From Streptomyces flavotricini (lineage in GTDB: Bacteria; Actinomycetota; Actinomycetes; Streptomycetales; Streptomycetaceae): DNA of 64,000 nt. Positions 1 to 7,821 of the stretch are shown in pieces. Where the stretch lies: positions 3,696,116 through 3,760,115 of the forward strand of contig NZ_JAINUL010000001.1 of assembly GCF_020639365.1 (NCBI RefSeq), given 5' to 3'. The number at the start of each line of letters is the position of its first letter. Position 1 is the first letter of the stretch. Both the position numbers and the translations under genes were made by a program. The notes beneath the pieces were generated by a model. It did no database searches and had not been told where the DNA came from. It was given only the letters and a program-made list of their open reading frames with translations.

Positions 1-420
1 GATCAGCAGCACCCAGTCCGTCTTCTCGTAGCTCTGCGGCGCCGTCTCGCGCCAGCCGAGGTGCTTGAGCTGCTCGCCCAGCCGGGGCAGGGCCCATTCG
101 GCCTGCTGCGTGGTCGTGACCGCGGTCCAGTCGACCACGCTCGCGTTCTTCGTCGCGTTCGCGTCGCCCGAGCCCTTCCCCTTCTCGGGGTCCAGACCCG
201 CGGCGCGCAGCGAGGACTTGACCTCGTCGTCCACGGCGTCCCGGCCGAGCGGCGCTCCGGTGGCCTTCGGGGACGGCTTGGCCGACTGGGACGCGGCCGC
301 CGGCTTCGGCGCCCCCGCCGCACCGGATCCGTCGGAGGACGAGCAGCCCGCGAGGGCGAGGGCCGCGGACGCGGCCAGAGCGATGACGGCCGCCGTTTGC
401 GGTCTGACGCGAATGTGCAC
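1..420 (-). CDS. Putative lipoprotein, 3' end cut by window edge
   Basis: The reading frame starts at a GTG (418-420) with a purine-rich GGTGGGAG about 7 bases upstream and runs off the left window edge. The N-terminus has basic residues, a hydrophobic stretch and a lipobox (LALAGC), followed by a Ser/Ala/Pro/Lys-rich linker, so the product is probably an exported, lipid-anchored protein outside the membrane. About 140 residues are visible. The part after residue 60 looks like a small globular domain (VVDWTAVTTTQQAEWALPRL), but I do not recognise the family. The upstream neighbour ilvA is on the same strand, about 90 bases away, with no clear terminator. Confidence 0.8.
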   Translation of the reverse strand, partial: MHIRVRPQTAAVIALAASAALALAGCSSSDGSGAAGAPKPAAASQSAKPSPKATGAPLGRDAVDDEVKSSLRAAGLDPEKGKGSGDANATKNASVVDWTAVTTTQQAEWALPRLGEQLKHLGWRETAPQSYEKTDWVLLI

Positions 421-512
421 CGAGAGACTCCCACCCCATGTGAACGTGGCCGGGAGTCTCACACAAACGGCCGGATTCCGCACCCCTGTGTCACTGGCGA
501 AGGGGACAAGAC

Positions 513-1748
513 CTAGCTCATCACCTTGTATCCGGCGGCGTGGAGCGAGCGCGCGACCTCGGCGCAGTGCTCCTGGCCCTTGGTCTCCAGGTGCAGCTCC
601 ACCTCCACCTCCGTGAGCCCCAGCCGCGGATCGGTCCGTACGTGGCTCACGTCCAGCACGTTCGCGTCCACCCCCGACAGCACCGCCAGGAGCCCGGCCA
701 GAGCCCCCGGCCGGTCCGTCACGCGCAGCCGCAGCGACAGGTACCGGCCCGCCGCCGCCATGCCGTGCCGCAGGATCCGCTGGAGCAGCAGCGGGTCGAT
801 GTTCCCGCCGGACAGGACGGCCACCACCGGGCCGCCGCCCCCGTACAGCTCGGGCCGGCTCAGCAGGGCGGCCACGGGGCTGCACCCCGCCGGTTCGACG
901 AGGAGCTTGGCCCGCTCCAGGCAGAGCAGCAGGGCGCTGGAGAGGGCGTCCTCGGAGACCGTGCGGACGCCGTCGAGGAGGTCCCCGATGATGTGGAAGG
1001 GGATGTCGCCGGGGCGCCCCACCTTGATGCCGTCGGCCATGGTCACCGGATTGTCGACCGACACCGGGTGCCCCACCCGCAGCGAGGGCGGGTAGGCGGC
1101 CGCGCCCTCCGCCTGCACGCCGATCACCTTCACGTCCGGCCGCAGCGCCTTCACCGCGACCGCGATGCCCGCCGCGAGGCCGCCGCCCCCGACGCCGACG
1201 AGGATCGTGCGCACCTCCGGGCACTGCTCCAGGATCTCCAGGCCGACCGTGCCCTGGCCCGCGATGACGTCGCGGTGGTCGAACGGGTGGATGAACACCG
1301 CGCCGGTGCGGTCCGCGTACTCCTGGGCCGCCGCCAGGGTCTCGTCGACGACCTGCCCGTGCATCCGCACCTCGGCCCCGTACTCCTGCGTCGCCGCCAC
1401 CTTCGGCAGCGGCGCCCCGACCGGCATGAACACCGTCGAGCGGACGCCGAGCAGGGAGGAGGCCAGGGCCACGCCCTGCGCGTGGTTGCCGGCGCTGGCC
1501 GCGACCACGCCGGCGGCCCGCTGCTCGGGGCGCAGGCCGGCGATGCGCACGTACGCGCCGCGCAGCTTGAAGGAGCCGGTCCGCTGGAGGTTCTCGCACT
1601 TGAAGTGGACCGGGGAGCCGGTGAGGGCGGTCAGGTGCCGGCTGTTCTCCATCGGCGTGACCCGGGCGACGCCGGAGAGCATCTTCTGGGCCCCGCGGAC
1701 GTCGTCGAGGATCACCTGAGGAACGGGCACGGGCACGCGGTAGTTCAT
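513..1748 (-). CDS. ilvA: Threonine ammonia-lyase (threonine dehydratase)
   Basis: PLP-dependent enzyme converting L-threonine to 2-oxobutanoate and ammonia, which feeds isoleucine synthesis or threonine breakdown. The 411-residue protein has the fold-type II signatures: the PLP lysine in GSFKLRGAYV, the asparagine loop SAGNHAQGVA, the phosphate-binding glycine loop GVGGGGLAAG, and a late LSGGN. The C-terminal 75 residues (LRLRVTDRPGALAGLLAVL) form one ACT-like domain. One ACT domain and this length fit the shorter TdcB/ilvA2-like class rather than the E. coli IlvA with two. I placed the start at the ATG giving MNYRVPVP because the frame upstream has no protein-like composition. The ribosome site is weak. 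Confidence 0.93.
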   Translation of the reverse strand: MNYRVPVPVPQVILDDVRGAQKMLSGVARVTPMENSRHLTALTGSPVHFKCENLQRTGSFKLRGAYVRIAGLRPEQRAAGVVAASAGNHAQGVALASSLLGVRSTVFMPVGAPLPKVAATQEYGAEVRMHGQVVDETLAAAQEYADRTGAVFIHPFDHRDVIAGQGTVGLEILEQCPEVRTILVGVGGGGLAAGIAVAVKALRPDVKVIGVQAEGAAAYPPSLRVGHPVSVDNPVTMADGIKVGRPGDIPFHIIGDLLDGVRTVSEDALSSALLLCLERAKLLVEPAGCSPVAALLSRPELYGGGGPVVAVLSGGNIDPLLLQRILRHGMAAAGRYLSLRLRVTDRPGALAGLLAVLSGVDANVLDVSHVRTDPRLGLTEVEVELHLETKGQEHCAEVARSLHAAGYKVMS

Positions 1749-1804
1749 GCCGCCAGTCTCGCAGCCCCCACGGGTCACGGCTCCGGGCAGCCGACCCGGG
1801 CTCG

Positions 1805-1867
1805 CGGACCGGAGGGCCCGGGCGGACCGGAGGGCCCGGGCGGACCGGGCGGACCGGGCGGACCGGG
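1805..1867. repeat. GC-rich tandem repeat in the ilvA-marR intergenic region
   Basis: Two exact 18-base units (CGGACCGGAGGGCCCGGG) are followed by three exact 9-base units (CGGACCGGG). The 9-mer is a shortened form of the 18-mer. The array lies upstream of ilvA (transcribed leftward) and upstream of marR (transcribed rightward), in a divergent intergenic region of about 295 bases with no gene. The units are strand-slippage prone and may vary between strains. No function is evident. Confidence 0.85.
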
Positions 1868-1959
1868 CGCCGCAGGCCAGGGGTCCAGGGCGCACAGGGG
1901 GCGAAATCACGCCATCCGGGACGGGCCCGCCGCCTTGGTTCGTACCGCCCGTATCAGTT

Positions 1960-1969
1960 CTCGTACGAG
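1960..1969. promoter_or_regulatory. Possible operator palindrome upstream of marR
   Basis: CTCGTACGAG is a perfect 10-base palindrome 74 bases before the MarR-family start and followed at once by a second GTACG element. MarR regulators often bind palindromes in their own promoter, so this is a candidate autoregulatory site. The palindrome is short and the assignment is inference. Confidence 0.3.
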
Positions 1970-2043
1970 GCGTACGGGCCGCCCCACGGCCGCGTACTCT
2001 GTCCCCCAACCTTGTCGGCCCCACGCGAAGAGAGCTCACGGCC

Positions 2044-2565
2044 ATGTCCTCCAACCCGGCCAATTCCGATCTGCCCACGGCGGCCGAGGCGTCCGCCGAA
2101 GCCGGGCTCCTCGACGCGCTCCAGCACCAGGTGGCCGTCTTCGCCCGGCGCGCGGAGCAGACCCGCCTGGGCGGGGTCGGCCAGGCCCGCAACTCGATGG
2201 ACCGCGCCGCGTACCTGCTGCTGAACCGGCTCGACCTGGAAGGCCCGATGGGCGTCAAGGCGCTCGCCGGCGGCATGGGCATCGACTCCTCCACCGTCAC
2301 CCGCCAGGTCGCGCCGCTCGTCGACAGCGGCCTGGTCAAGCGGACCTCGCACCCGGAGGACGGGCGGGCCGTGGTCCTCGCGCTCTCCCCGCGCGGCCTC
2401 TCGCGCCTGGAGGAGGTCCGCTCCTCGCGGCGCGAGCTGATGGCCCGGGTCACGGAGGGCTGGTCCGAGGAGGAGCGCGAGTCGTTCACGGGGCTGCTGA
2501 CCCGGTTCAACGGCTCGCTGTCGGAGCTGATGGGCGCAGCTTCCGAGGCCGGCCCCGCTTCCTGA
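2044..2565 (+). CDS. MarR-family transcriptional regulator
   Basis: A 173-residue winged-helix regulator. The recognition helix region GMGIDSSTVTRQVAPLVDSG and the wing KRTSHPEDGRAVVLAL are typical of MarR proteins, flanked by N- and C-terminal dimerisation helices. A GAAGAG ribosome site precedes the ATG by about 11 bases. It is transcribed away from ilvA. MarR proteins usually repress nearby genes in response to small aromatic ligands or oxidants. No efflux or oxidoreductase gene is adjacent, so the target is unclear. Confidence 0.9.
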   Translation: MSSNPANSDLPTAAEASAEAGLLDALQHQVAVFARRAEQTRLGGVGQARNSMDRAAYLLLNRLDLEGPMGVKALAGGMGIDSSTVTRQVAPLVDSGLVKRTSHPEDGRAVVLALSPRGLSRLEEVRSSRRELMARVTEGWSEEERESFTGLLTRFNGSLSELMGAASEAGPAS

Positions 2566-2647
2566 GGCAGGGGGCGGTCCCCCTGCTCGATCCGGAGTCC
2601 GTCCGACCTCTTGGCCGGGTGGTCCCGATGCCCGCACTATGTGGCCT

Positions 2648-3076
2648 GTGGACGCCCACGGGCCGCGCACCTACGCGGAGTTCGAGGCCTTCGTCGCAGG
2701 GGCGGCGGGGCGGCTCCTGCACGTCGCCGTCCTGCTGACCGCCGAGCCGGAGGCCGAGCCCGCCGCCGCCCGCCGGCTGCTCGCGGGCGCGCTGGCGCGT
2801 ACGTATGCGCAGTGGCGGCGGGTGCGCCGCGACGACCCGTACGACCACACCCGCCAGGAGCTGTGCGCCGCCTTCGCCCGCACCGGCTGGCGCCACCACG
2901 GCGGTACGGGGCCGCTGGCGCCGCTCGGCCCGGTGGAGCGGCTCGTGCTGGTGCTGCGCGTGTACGAGGGCGTCGCCGAGGAGGTCACGGCCGCCCAGCT
3001 GGGGCTGCCGGTCGAGCGGGTGCGGGCGCTGTGCACCCGGGCGGTGGCCGCCGTGCGCTCCCAGGAGGCGGCGTGA
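2648..3076 (+). CDS. Degenerate SigE-family ECF sigma-like protein
   Basis: The protein of about 142 residues follows the layout of actinobacterial SigE-type ECF factors: an N-terminal YAEFEAFVAGAAGRLLHVAVL helix pair (region 2 like, with the usual LTGD..AEDL replaced by LTAEPEAEPAAARRLL), then LVLVLRVYEG and EVTAAQLGLPVERVRAL (region 4 helix-turn-helix like). The core-binding and -10 recognition positions are poorly conserved, so it may be a diverged sigma factor or a regulator that kept the fold. The GTG at 2648 is preferred; an in-frame ATG at 2639 is possible. Neither has a Shine-Dalgarno sequence. Its stop overlaps the next start. Confidence 0.7.
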   Translation: MDAHGPRTYAEFEAFVAGAAGRLLHVAVLLTAEPEAEPAAARRLLAGALARTYAQWRRVRRDDPYDHTRQELCAAFARTGWRHHGGTGPLAPLGPVERLVLVLRVYEGVAEEVTAAQLGLPVERVRALCTRAVAAVRSQEAA

Positions 3077-3324
3077 GTCCCCCAGACCGCAAGGAAGATC
3101 AGGTCAGGCGGTTGCTGGAAGGCCCGCGCCCGGTGGTCCCGGCCGGGCTGGCGGCGAGTGCCGCGGCCCGCGGGGACCGGCTGCTGCGCCGCCGGCGGAC
3201 CCTGCGGCGGGTGGGCTGGGCGCTGCTCGCCGCGGCGGCGGTGGCCTTCGCGGTGTGGGCCTCGCTGACCCGCCCGTGGGAGGTGCCGCCGAGCGGTGTC
3301 TCCCCGCCCCTGGAGGGCTGGTAG
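3073..3324 (+). CDS. Small membrane protein coupled to the sigma-like gene
   Basis: The GTG start shares four bases (GTGA) with the stop of the sigma-like gene, so the two are translationally coupled. The 83-residue product has a soluble basic N-terminus, one hydrophobic segment near residues 49-67 (LLAAAAVAFAVWASL) and a short extracytoplasmic tail. Size and arrangement resemble minimal membrane partners or anti-sigma factors of ECF sigma genes, but no zinc or anti-sigma motif is present. Function unknown. The stop is 21 bases from the convergent metB stop. Confidence 0.75.
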   Translation: MSPPDRKEDQVRRLLEGPRPVVPAGLAASAAARGDRLLRRRRTLRRVGWALLAAAAVAFAVWASLTRPWEVPPSGVSPPLEGW

Positions 3325-3345
3325 CCACCGCCCGGCGGCGCGGTC

Positions 3346-4503
3346 CTAGCCGAGGGCCTGGGTCAGGTCCGCGATCAGGTCGTCGGCGTTCTCGATGCCC
3401 ACCGAGACGCGGATCAGGTCCGCCGGGACCTCCAGGGCCGAGCCGGCCACCGAGGCGTGGGTCATGCGGCCCGGGTGCTCGATGAGGGACTCGACGCCGC
3501 CGAGGGACTCGGCCAGGGTGAAGACCTTGGTGCGGCCGCAGACCGCGACGGCCTCCTCCTCGCCGCCGGCGACCTGGAAGGACACCATGCCGCCGAAGTT
3601 GCGCATCTGCTTGGCGGCGACCTCGTGGCCCGGGTGCTCGGGCAGGCCCGGGTAGAGGACCTTGGTGACCTTCGGGTGGCGCTTGAGCACCTCCACGATC
3701 TTCTCGGCGTTCTCCGCGTGCCGGTCCATGCGCACGGCGAGGGTCTTGATGCCGCGCAGCACGACCCAGGAGTCGAAGGGGCCGGCCACCGCGCCCATCG
3801 CGTTCTGGTGGTAGGCCAGCTCCTCGCCCAGCGCCGCGTCCGCGGCCACCAGCGCGCCGCCGACCACGTCGGAGTGGCCGCCCATGTACTTGGTCAGCGA
3901 GTGCACGACCACGTCCGCGCCGAGCGCGAGGGGCTGCTGCAGGTAGGGCGAGGCGAAGGTGTTGTCCACGACCAGCTTGGCGCCGGCCGACCGCGCGATG
4001 TCGGCGACGACGGCGATGTCGGTGATGCCGAGCAGCGGGTTGGAGGGGGTCTCGACCCAGATGACCTTGGTCTTCGGGGTCAGGGCGGCCCGTACGGACT
4101 CCGCGTCGGAGGTGTCGGCCACCGACCACTCCACGCCCCAGCGGGAGACGACCTTCGCGAAGAGGCGGAAGGTGCCGCCGTACGCGTCGTTCGGGATGAC
4201 CACGTGGTCGCCCGGGGAGAGCAGCGTACGCAGGAGGCAGTCCTCGGCGGCGAGCCCGGACGCGAAGGCCAGGCCGCGGGCCCCGCCTTCCAGCGCGGCG
4301 AGGTTCTCCTCCAGTGCGGTCCGGGTCGGGTTGCCGCTGCGGCTGTACTCGTAGCCGCCGCGCAGGCCGCCCACGCCGTCCTGCTTGTACGTGGACACCT
4401 GGTAGATCGGGGGCACGACCGCGCCGGTCTGCGGGTCCGCCGTGTTGCCCGCGTGGATGGCACGGGTCTCGAAGCTCTGGTGCTCGTGGCTGTCGTCGCT
4501 CAT
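3346..4503 (-). CDS. metB: Cystathionine gamma-synthase (or gamma-lyase)
   Basis: A 385-residue Cys/Met-metabolism PLP enzyme that joins an activated homoserine ester with cysteine to make cystathionine in methionine synthesis. Evidence includes the N-terminal FETRAIHAG, YEYSRSGNPTR, the substrate-loop ETPSNPLLGI, the cofactor Asp in VVDNTFASPYLQQP, and the PLP lysine in HSLTKYMGGHSD. Family members can act as gamma-synthase, gamma-lyase or homocysteine synthase, and sequence alone does not separate them. The start ATG (MSDDSHEHQSFETRAIHAG) lacks a clear ribosome site. No SAM riboswitch is apparent upstream. Confidence 0.9.
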   Translation of the reverse strand: MSDDSHEHQSFETRAIHAGNTADPQTGAVVPPIYQVSTYKQDGVGGLRGGYEYSRSGNPTRTALEENLAALEGGARGLAFASGLAAEDCLLRTLLSPGDHVVIPNDAYGGTFRLFAKVVSRWGVEWSVADTSDAESVRAALTPKTKVIWVETPSNPLLGITDIAVVADIARSAGAKLVVDNTFASPYLQQPLALGADVVVHSLTKYMGGHSDVVGGALVAADAALGEELAYHQNAMGAVAGPFDSWVVLRGIKTLAVRMDRHAENAEKIVEVLKRHPKVTKVLYPGLPEHPGHEVAAKQMRNFGGMVSFQVAGGEEEAVAVCGRTKVFTLAESLGGVESLIEHPGRMTHASVAGSALEVPADLIRVSVGIENADDLIADLTQALG

Positions 4504-4585
4504 GGGCAGAGCTTATGGGGTGCCGGGCCGGACGGCGGGGTGGGGCATTGGCCTTCGCGCAGGTGCGTCTGGTTCGCTGGGGGGC

Positions 4586-5692
4586 ATGGAGATTCTGTGG
4601 TTCCTGATCGCGCTCGGCCTGCTCGGGGCCGCCTTCAGCCCGTACATACGGCGCAGGCGGGGCGGCAGCCTGCGCCTGGTCGCGCCGGGCAGCCCTGACG
4701 CGGCCGACCCCGAGAACTACGGTTTCGCCCGCCAGGAGCACCTGGACATCCGGGTGCCGGGCCCCGACGAGGACCTGATGGACGCCCTGGACGCCGTGCA
4801 GCGCACCGGGCAGTGGCAGGCGGCCTCGCAGCTGCTGGCCGGCACCCCGAAGGAGGGCGAGCTGCGCTGGCAGCGGGTCCAGGCCTTCGGCGGGGCCGCG
4901 GCGCTGGAGCTGGTCGCGGAGCCGGGGGTCGGCGCGCGCTGGCTGAAGGCGTGGCGGCTGGAGGCGGAGAAGGACGCGGGCGGCGCGCAGGTGCACGCGG
5001 AGCTGCTGGTGCAGCAGGCCTGGCGGCATTCGGGCGGCGTGGGCTCCACGGACCACCGGATCATCCTGGAGGAGGCCCGGGAGGCCTGCCGCAAGGCGGC
5101 GCTGCTGGCGCCGGGCGATCCGGTCCCGCACATCACGGAGCTGGCGGTGGCGCGGGCGCTGGGGTACTCGGAGGCGGAGTTCGACGCGCTCTGGGCGAGG
5201 GTCATCGACGTCGCGCCCGCGCACATGGGCGCGCACCTGGCGGCGCTGCACTACTGGTGCGAGAAGTGGCACGGCTCGCGGGAGAAGGCGGACGCCTTCG
5301 CGCACGCGGCGGCGGCCCGCGCCCCGCAGGGCTCGCTGCTGGCCGCGCTGCCGCTGTTCGCGGTGTACGAGCACGTGCCGGACGTGGTCCTGACGAACTA
5401 CTGGCAGGGCGCGGTGGTCACCCGGGCCGTGGAGGGCGCGATGTACGCGGTGCACACCGCCCGCCAGGACGACCCGATGCTGGCGCACGTACGGCACATG
5501 CTGCTGTCGTTCCTGGTGCCGATGGAGCGCTGGGCCGAGGCGATGGAGCAGATCCGCCACGTCGACGGCTGCGTGGGCGCCCTCCCGTGGTCGGCCTCCC
5601 CGGACCCGGCGGCGCAGTACGCGCTGTTCCGCGCCCTGGCGGTGGCCGGCTACGAGGCCAACGGCGGCTCCCCGGCAACCCTCCCCCACTGA
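4586..5692 (+). CDS. Membrane-anchored tetratricopeptide-like protein
   Basis: A 368-residue protein with one N-terminal membrane anchor (ILWFLIALGLLGAAFSPYI) followed by an RRRR stop-transfer and a long, mostly helical cytoplasmic domain. That domain has repeated pairs such as LAALHYWCEKWHGSREKADAF and MLLSFLVPMERWAEAMEQI, resembling degenerate TPR repeats. Homologues are common in streptomycetes without an assigned function. It is divergent from metB with about 80 bases between starts, and GGGG lies just before the ATG. A scaffold role is only an inference from the helical repeats. Confidence 0.75.
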   Translation: MEILWFLIALGLLGAAFSPYIRRRRGGSLRLVAPGSPDAADPENYGFARQEHLDIRVPGPDEDLMDALDAVQRTGQWQAASQLLAGTPKEGELRWQRVQAFGGAAALELVAEPGVGARWLKAWRLEAEKDAGGAQVHAELLVQQAWRHSGGVGSTDHRIILEEAREACRKAALLAPGDPVPHITELAVARALGYSEAEFDALWARVIDVAPAHMGAHLAALHYWCEKWHGSREKADAFAHAAAARAPQGSLLAALPLFAVYEHVPDVVLTNYWQGAVVTRAVEGAMYAVHTARQDDPMLAHVRHMLLSFLVPMERWAEAMEQIRHVDGCVGALPWSASPDPAAQYALFRALAVAGYEANGGSPATLPH

Positions 5693-5835
5693 CCCGGCGC
5701 CGTCCGCGTGGCCCGTGCGGCCCCGTGGCGACGGACGCGGGTATGACGAAAGTGTGACGTGGCGGGCGGGGGCGGGTTCGGGGGGAATCCCGGTCCGCCC
5801 TCGCCCGTTGAAGGGAGCACCACTAGGAGGGAATC

Positions 5836-6501
5836 ATGTTCTCGTACCGCCGCACGCCCGAGCTCCCCACCCGCGAGGAGGCCCTCCAGGGCCGCGCGAC
5901 CCCGCAGTTCTCGCTCCCGGACCGGCACACGGTGCTGGGCAACCCGCTCGCGGGGCCTTACCCGGCCGGGCTCCAGGTCGCGGACTTCGGCCTGGGCTGT
6001 TTCTGGGGCGCGGAGCGCAAGTTCTGGCAGACCCCGGGGGTGTGGACCACGCTGGCCGGCTACCAGGGCGGGTTCACCGAGAACCCGACGTACGACGAGG
6101 TGTGCTCGGGCCTGACCGGCCACACGGAGGTCGTCCGCGTGGTCTTCGATCCGGCGCAGGTCTCGTACGCCACCCTCCTGAAGCTGTTCTGGGAGTCGCA
6201 CAACCCCACCCAGGGTTTCCGCCAGGGCAACGACGTCGGCACCCAGTACCGCTCGGCGATCTACACCCACTCCGAGGCGCAGCAGGCGGAGGCCGAGGCC
6301 TCCCGCACCGCGTACCAGCAGGTCCTGGTGTCCTCCGGCTACGGAGAGATCACGACGGCGGTCCTCCCGGCGGCGGAGCGCCCCTTCTGGCCGGCGGAGC
6401 CCTACCACCAGCAGTACCTGGACAAGAACCCGGACGGCTACTGCGGCATCGGCGGCACGGGGGTCAGCTGCCCGATCGGTGTCGCGCGCGCCGCCGACTG
6501 A
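5836..6501 (+). CDS. msrA: Peptide-methionine (S)-S-oxide reductase
   Basis: MsrA repairs the S-epimer of oxidised methionine with electrons from thioredoxin. The 221-residue protein carries the catalytic GLGCFWGAERKFW motif (nucleophilic cysteine near residue 55) and the conserved TYDEVCSG, VVFDP and GNDVGTQYRSAIY blocks. A C-terminal YCGIGGTGVSCPI supplies resolving cysteines. It is about 50 residues longer than E. coli-type cores because of an N-terminal extension. A strong AGGAGG lies 7 bases before the ATG. It converges with the alcohol dehydrogenase gene. Confidence 0.96.
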   Translation: MFSYRRTPELPTREEALQGRATPQFSLPDRHTVLGNPLAGPYPAGLQVADFGLGCFWGAERKFWQTPGVWTTLAGYQGGFTENPTYDEVCSGLTGHTEVVRVVFDPAQVSYATLLKLFWESHNPTQGFRQGNDVGTQYRSAIYTHSEAQQAEAEASRTAYQQVLVSSGYGEITTAVLPAAERPFWPAEPYHQQYLDKNPDGYCGIGGTGVSCPIGVARAAD

Positions 6502-6547
6502 CGACGGCGCGCCGCAGGCGCGGGCGGGCGGGCTTCCTCCCGGTCGG

Positions 6548-6567
6548 GCCCTGCCAGGCGGCAGGGC
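6548..6567. terminator. Hairpin between convergent msrA and alcohol dehydrogenase
   Basis: An 8-bp perfect stem (GCCCTGCC / GGCAGGGC) with a 4-base loop sits in the 109-base gap between two converging genes. There is no T-tract, as is usual for streptomycete terminators. It could serve both directions. Confidence 0.5.
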
Positions 6568-6610
6568 GCGGCCGGGCGTACGGCCGGCTCACGGTGGGCC
6601 GGCGGGCCGC

Positions 6611-7657
6611 TCAGATCGTCGAGGCGTCGATGACGAAGCGGTAGCGGACGTCGCTGGACAGGACCCGGTCGTAGGCGGCGTTGATCTCGGACGCGGGGAT
6701 CAGTTCGATCTCCGAGCCCAGACCGTGCTCGGCGCAGAAGTCCAGCATCTCCTGGGTCTCGGCGATGCCGCCGATCATCGAGCCGGCCAGGGTCTTGCGG
6801 CCCTGGATGACCGAGAACAGGTTCAGCTCGACCGGCTCCTCGGGGGCGCCCACGTTCACCAGCGCGCCGTCGACCTTCAGCAGGCCGAGGTACGCGTCGA
6901 GGCCGAGCGGGGCCGAGACCGTCGAGACGACCAGGTCGAAGCTGCCGGCCAGCTTCTCGAAGGTGGCCGCGTCACTCGTGGCGTAGTAGTGCGAGGCGCC
7001 CAGCCGCAGGCCGTCCTCCTGCTTGCGCAGCGACTGCGACAGGACGGTCACCTCCGCCCCGAGGGCCGCCGCGATCTTCACGCCCATGTGCCCGAGCCCG
7101 CCGAGGCCGACGATCGCGACCTTCTTCCCGGGACCCGCCTGCCAGTGCTTCAGCGGGGAGTACAGCGTGATCCCGGCGCACAGCAGCGGGGCCGCCACGT
7201 CGAGGGACAGGCCCTCGGGGATGCGGACGGTGTAGTTCTCGTCGACGACGAGGTGCGTCGAGTAGCCGCCGTACGTGGGCTCGCCCGCCTTGTCCCGGGC
7301 GTTGTACGTGCCGGTCATGCCCTCGACGCAGTACTGCTCCTGCCCGCGCAGGCAGTACTCGCACTCCCGGCAGGAATCGACGAAGCAGCCGACGCCGACG
7401 TGGTCGCCGACCGCGAACTTCGTGACGCCCGGCCCGACTTCGGCGACGACACCGGCGATCTCGTGCCCCGGGACCATCGGATAGATGCCCTCGCCCCACC
7501 CGTCGCGGACCTGGTGGATGTCGGAGTGGCAGATGCCGGCGTACTTGATCTCGATGAGGACGTCGTGCTCGCCGACGGGACGGCGCGGCACGGTGACGCG
7601 CTCCAGCGGGGCCTTCGCGGCGGGGGCGGCGTAGGCGGCGGCCTGGGTGACGGACAT
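6611..7657 (-). CDS. Zinc-dependent alcohol dehydrogenase (cinnamyl/YahK type)
   Basis: A 348-residue medium-chain dehydrogenase. The catalytic zinc ligands are visible as GICHSD (Cys), GHEIAGVV (His-Glu) and LLCAGITLYSPL (Cys). The structural-zinc cysteines are in DSCRECEYCLRGQEQYC, and the nucleotide-binding loop is GLGGLGHMGVK. Relatives reduce aldehydes with NADPH. The start has GAGGAG about 7 bases upstream. It is divergent from an XRE/MmyB regulator 164 bases away, an arrangement in which the regulator commonly controls the oxidoreductase. Confidence 0.92.
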   Translation of the reverse strand: MSVTQAAAYAAPAAKAPLERVTVPRRPVGEHDVLIEIKYAGICHSDIHQVRDGWGEGIYPMVPGHEIAGVVAEVGPGVTKFAVGDHVGVGCFVDSCRECEYCLRGQEQYCVEGMTGTYNARDKAGEPTYGGYSTHLVVDENYTVRIPEGLSLDVAAPLLCAGITLYSPLKHWQAGPGKKVAIVGLGGLGHMGVKIAAALGAEVTVLSQSLRKQEDGLRLGASHYYATSDAATFEKLAGSFDLVVSTVSAPLGLDAYLGLLKVDGALVNVGAPEEPVELNLFSVIQGRKTLAGSMIGGIAETQEMLDFCAEHGLGSEIELIPASEINAAYDRVLSSDVRYRFVIDASTI

Positions 7658-7809
7658 GGTGAGGACTCCTCGAACACTGCTGGCGGTCTGCGTGCACCCC
7701 AACGATCCCCGGACCGGCCGCCGGCAGCCACGCCCCTGTCCTGCCTAGGACCGGCGGTCCTACCCCTGACGGGGTCAGGAACACGGCTCCGACGCCGGGG
7801 CCGCCCGGC

Positions 7810-7815
7810 GATACT
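7810..7815 (+). promoter_or_regulatory. -10 element of a probable leaderless promoter
   Basis: GATACT lies 6 bases before the ATG of the XRE regulator, which has no ribosome site. That spacing is what a leaderless transcript starting at the A of ATG requires. No good -35 is visible, so an activator may be involved. Confidence 0.45.
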
Positions 7816-7821
7816 GGCGTC

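Noticed and set aside
540..2738. Long rightward open frame across ilvA and marR
   Set aside because: It is the antisense shadow of ilvA. The composition is Arg/Gln/Ala-rich without motifs, and real enzymes are read on the opposite strand.
3104..5689. 861-codon leftward frame over metB and the TPR-like gene
   Set aside because: High G+C keeps wrong frames open. The translation is low-complexity Arg/Gly/Pro, and recognisable proteins occupy the other frames.
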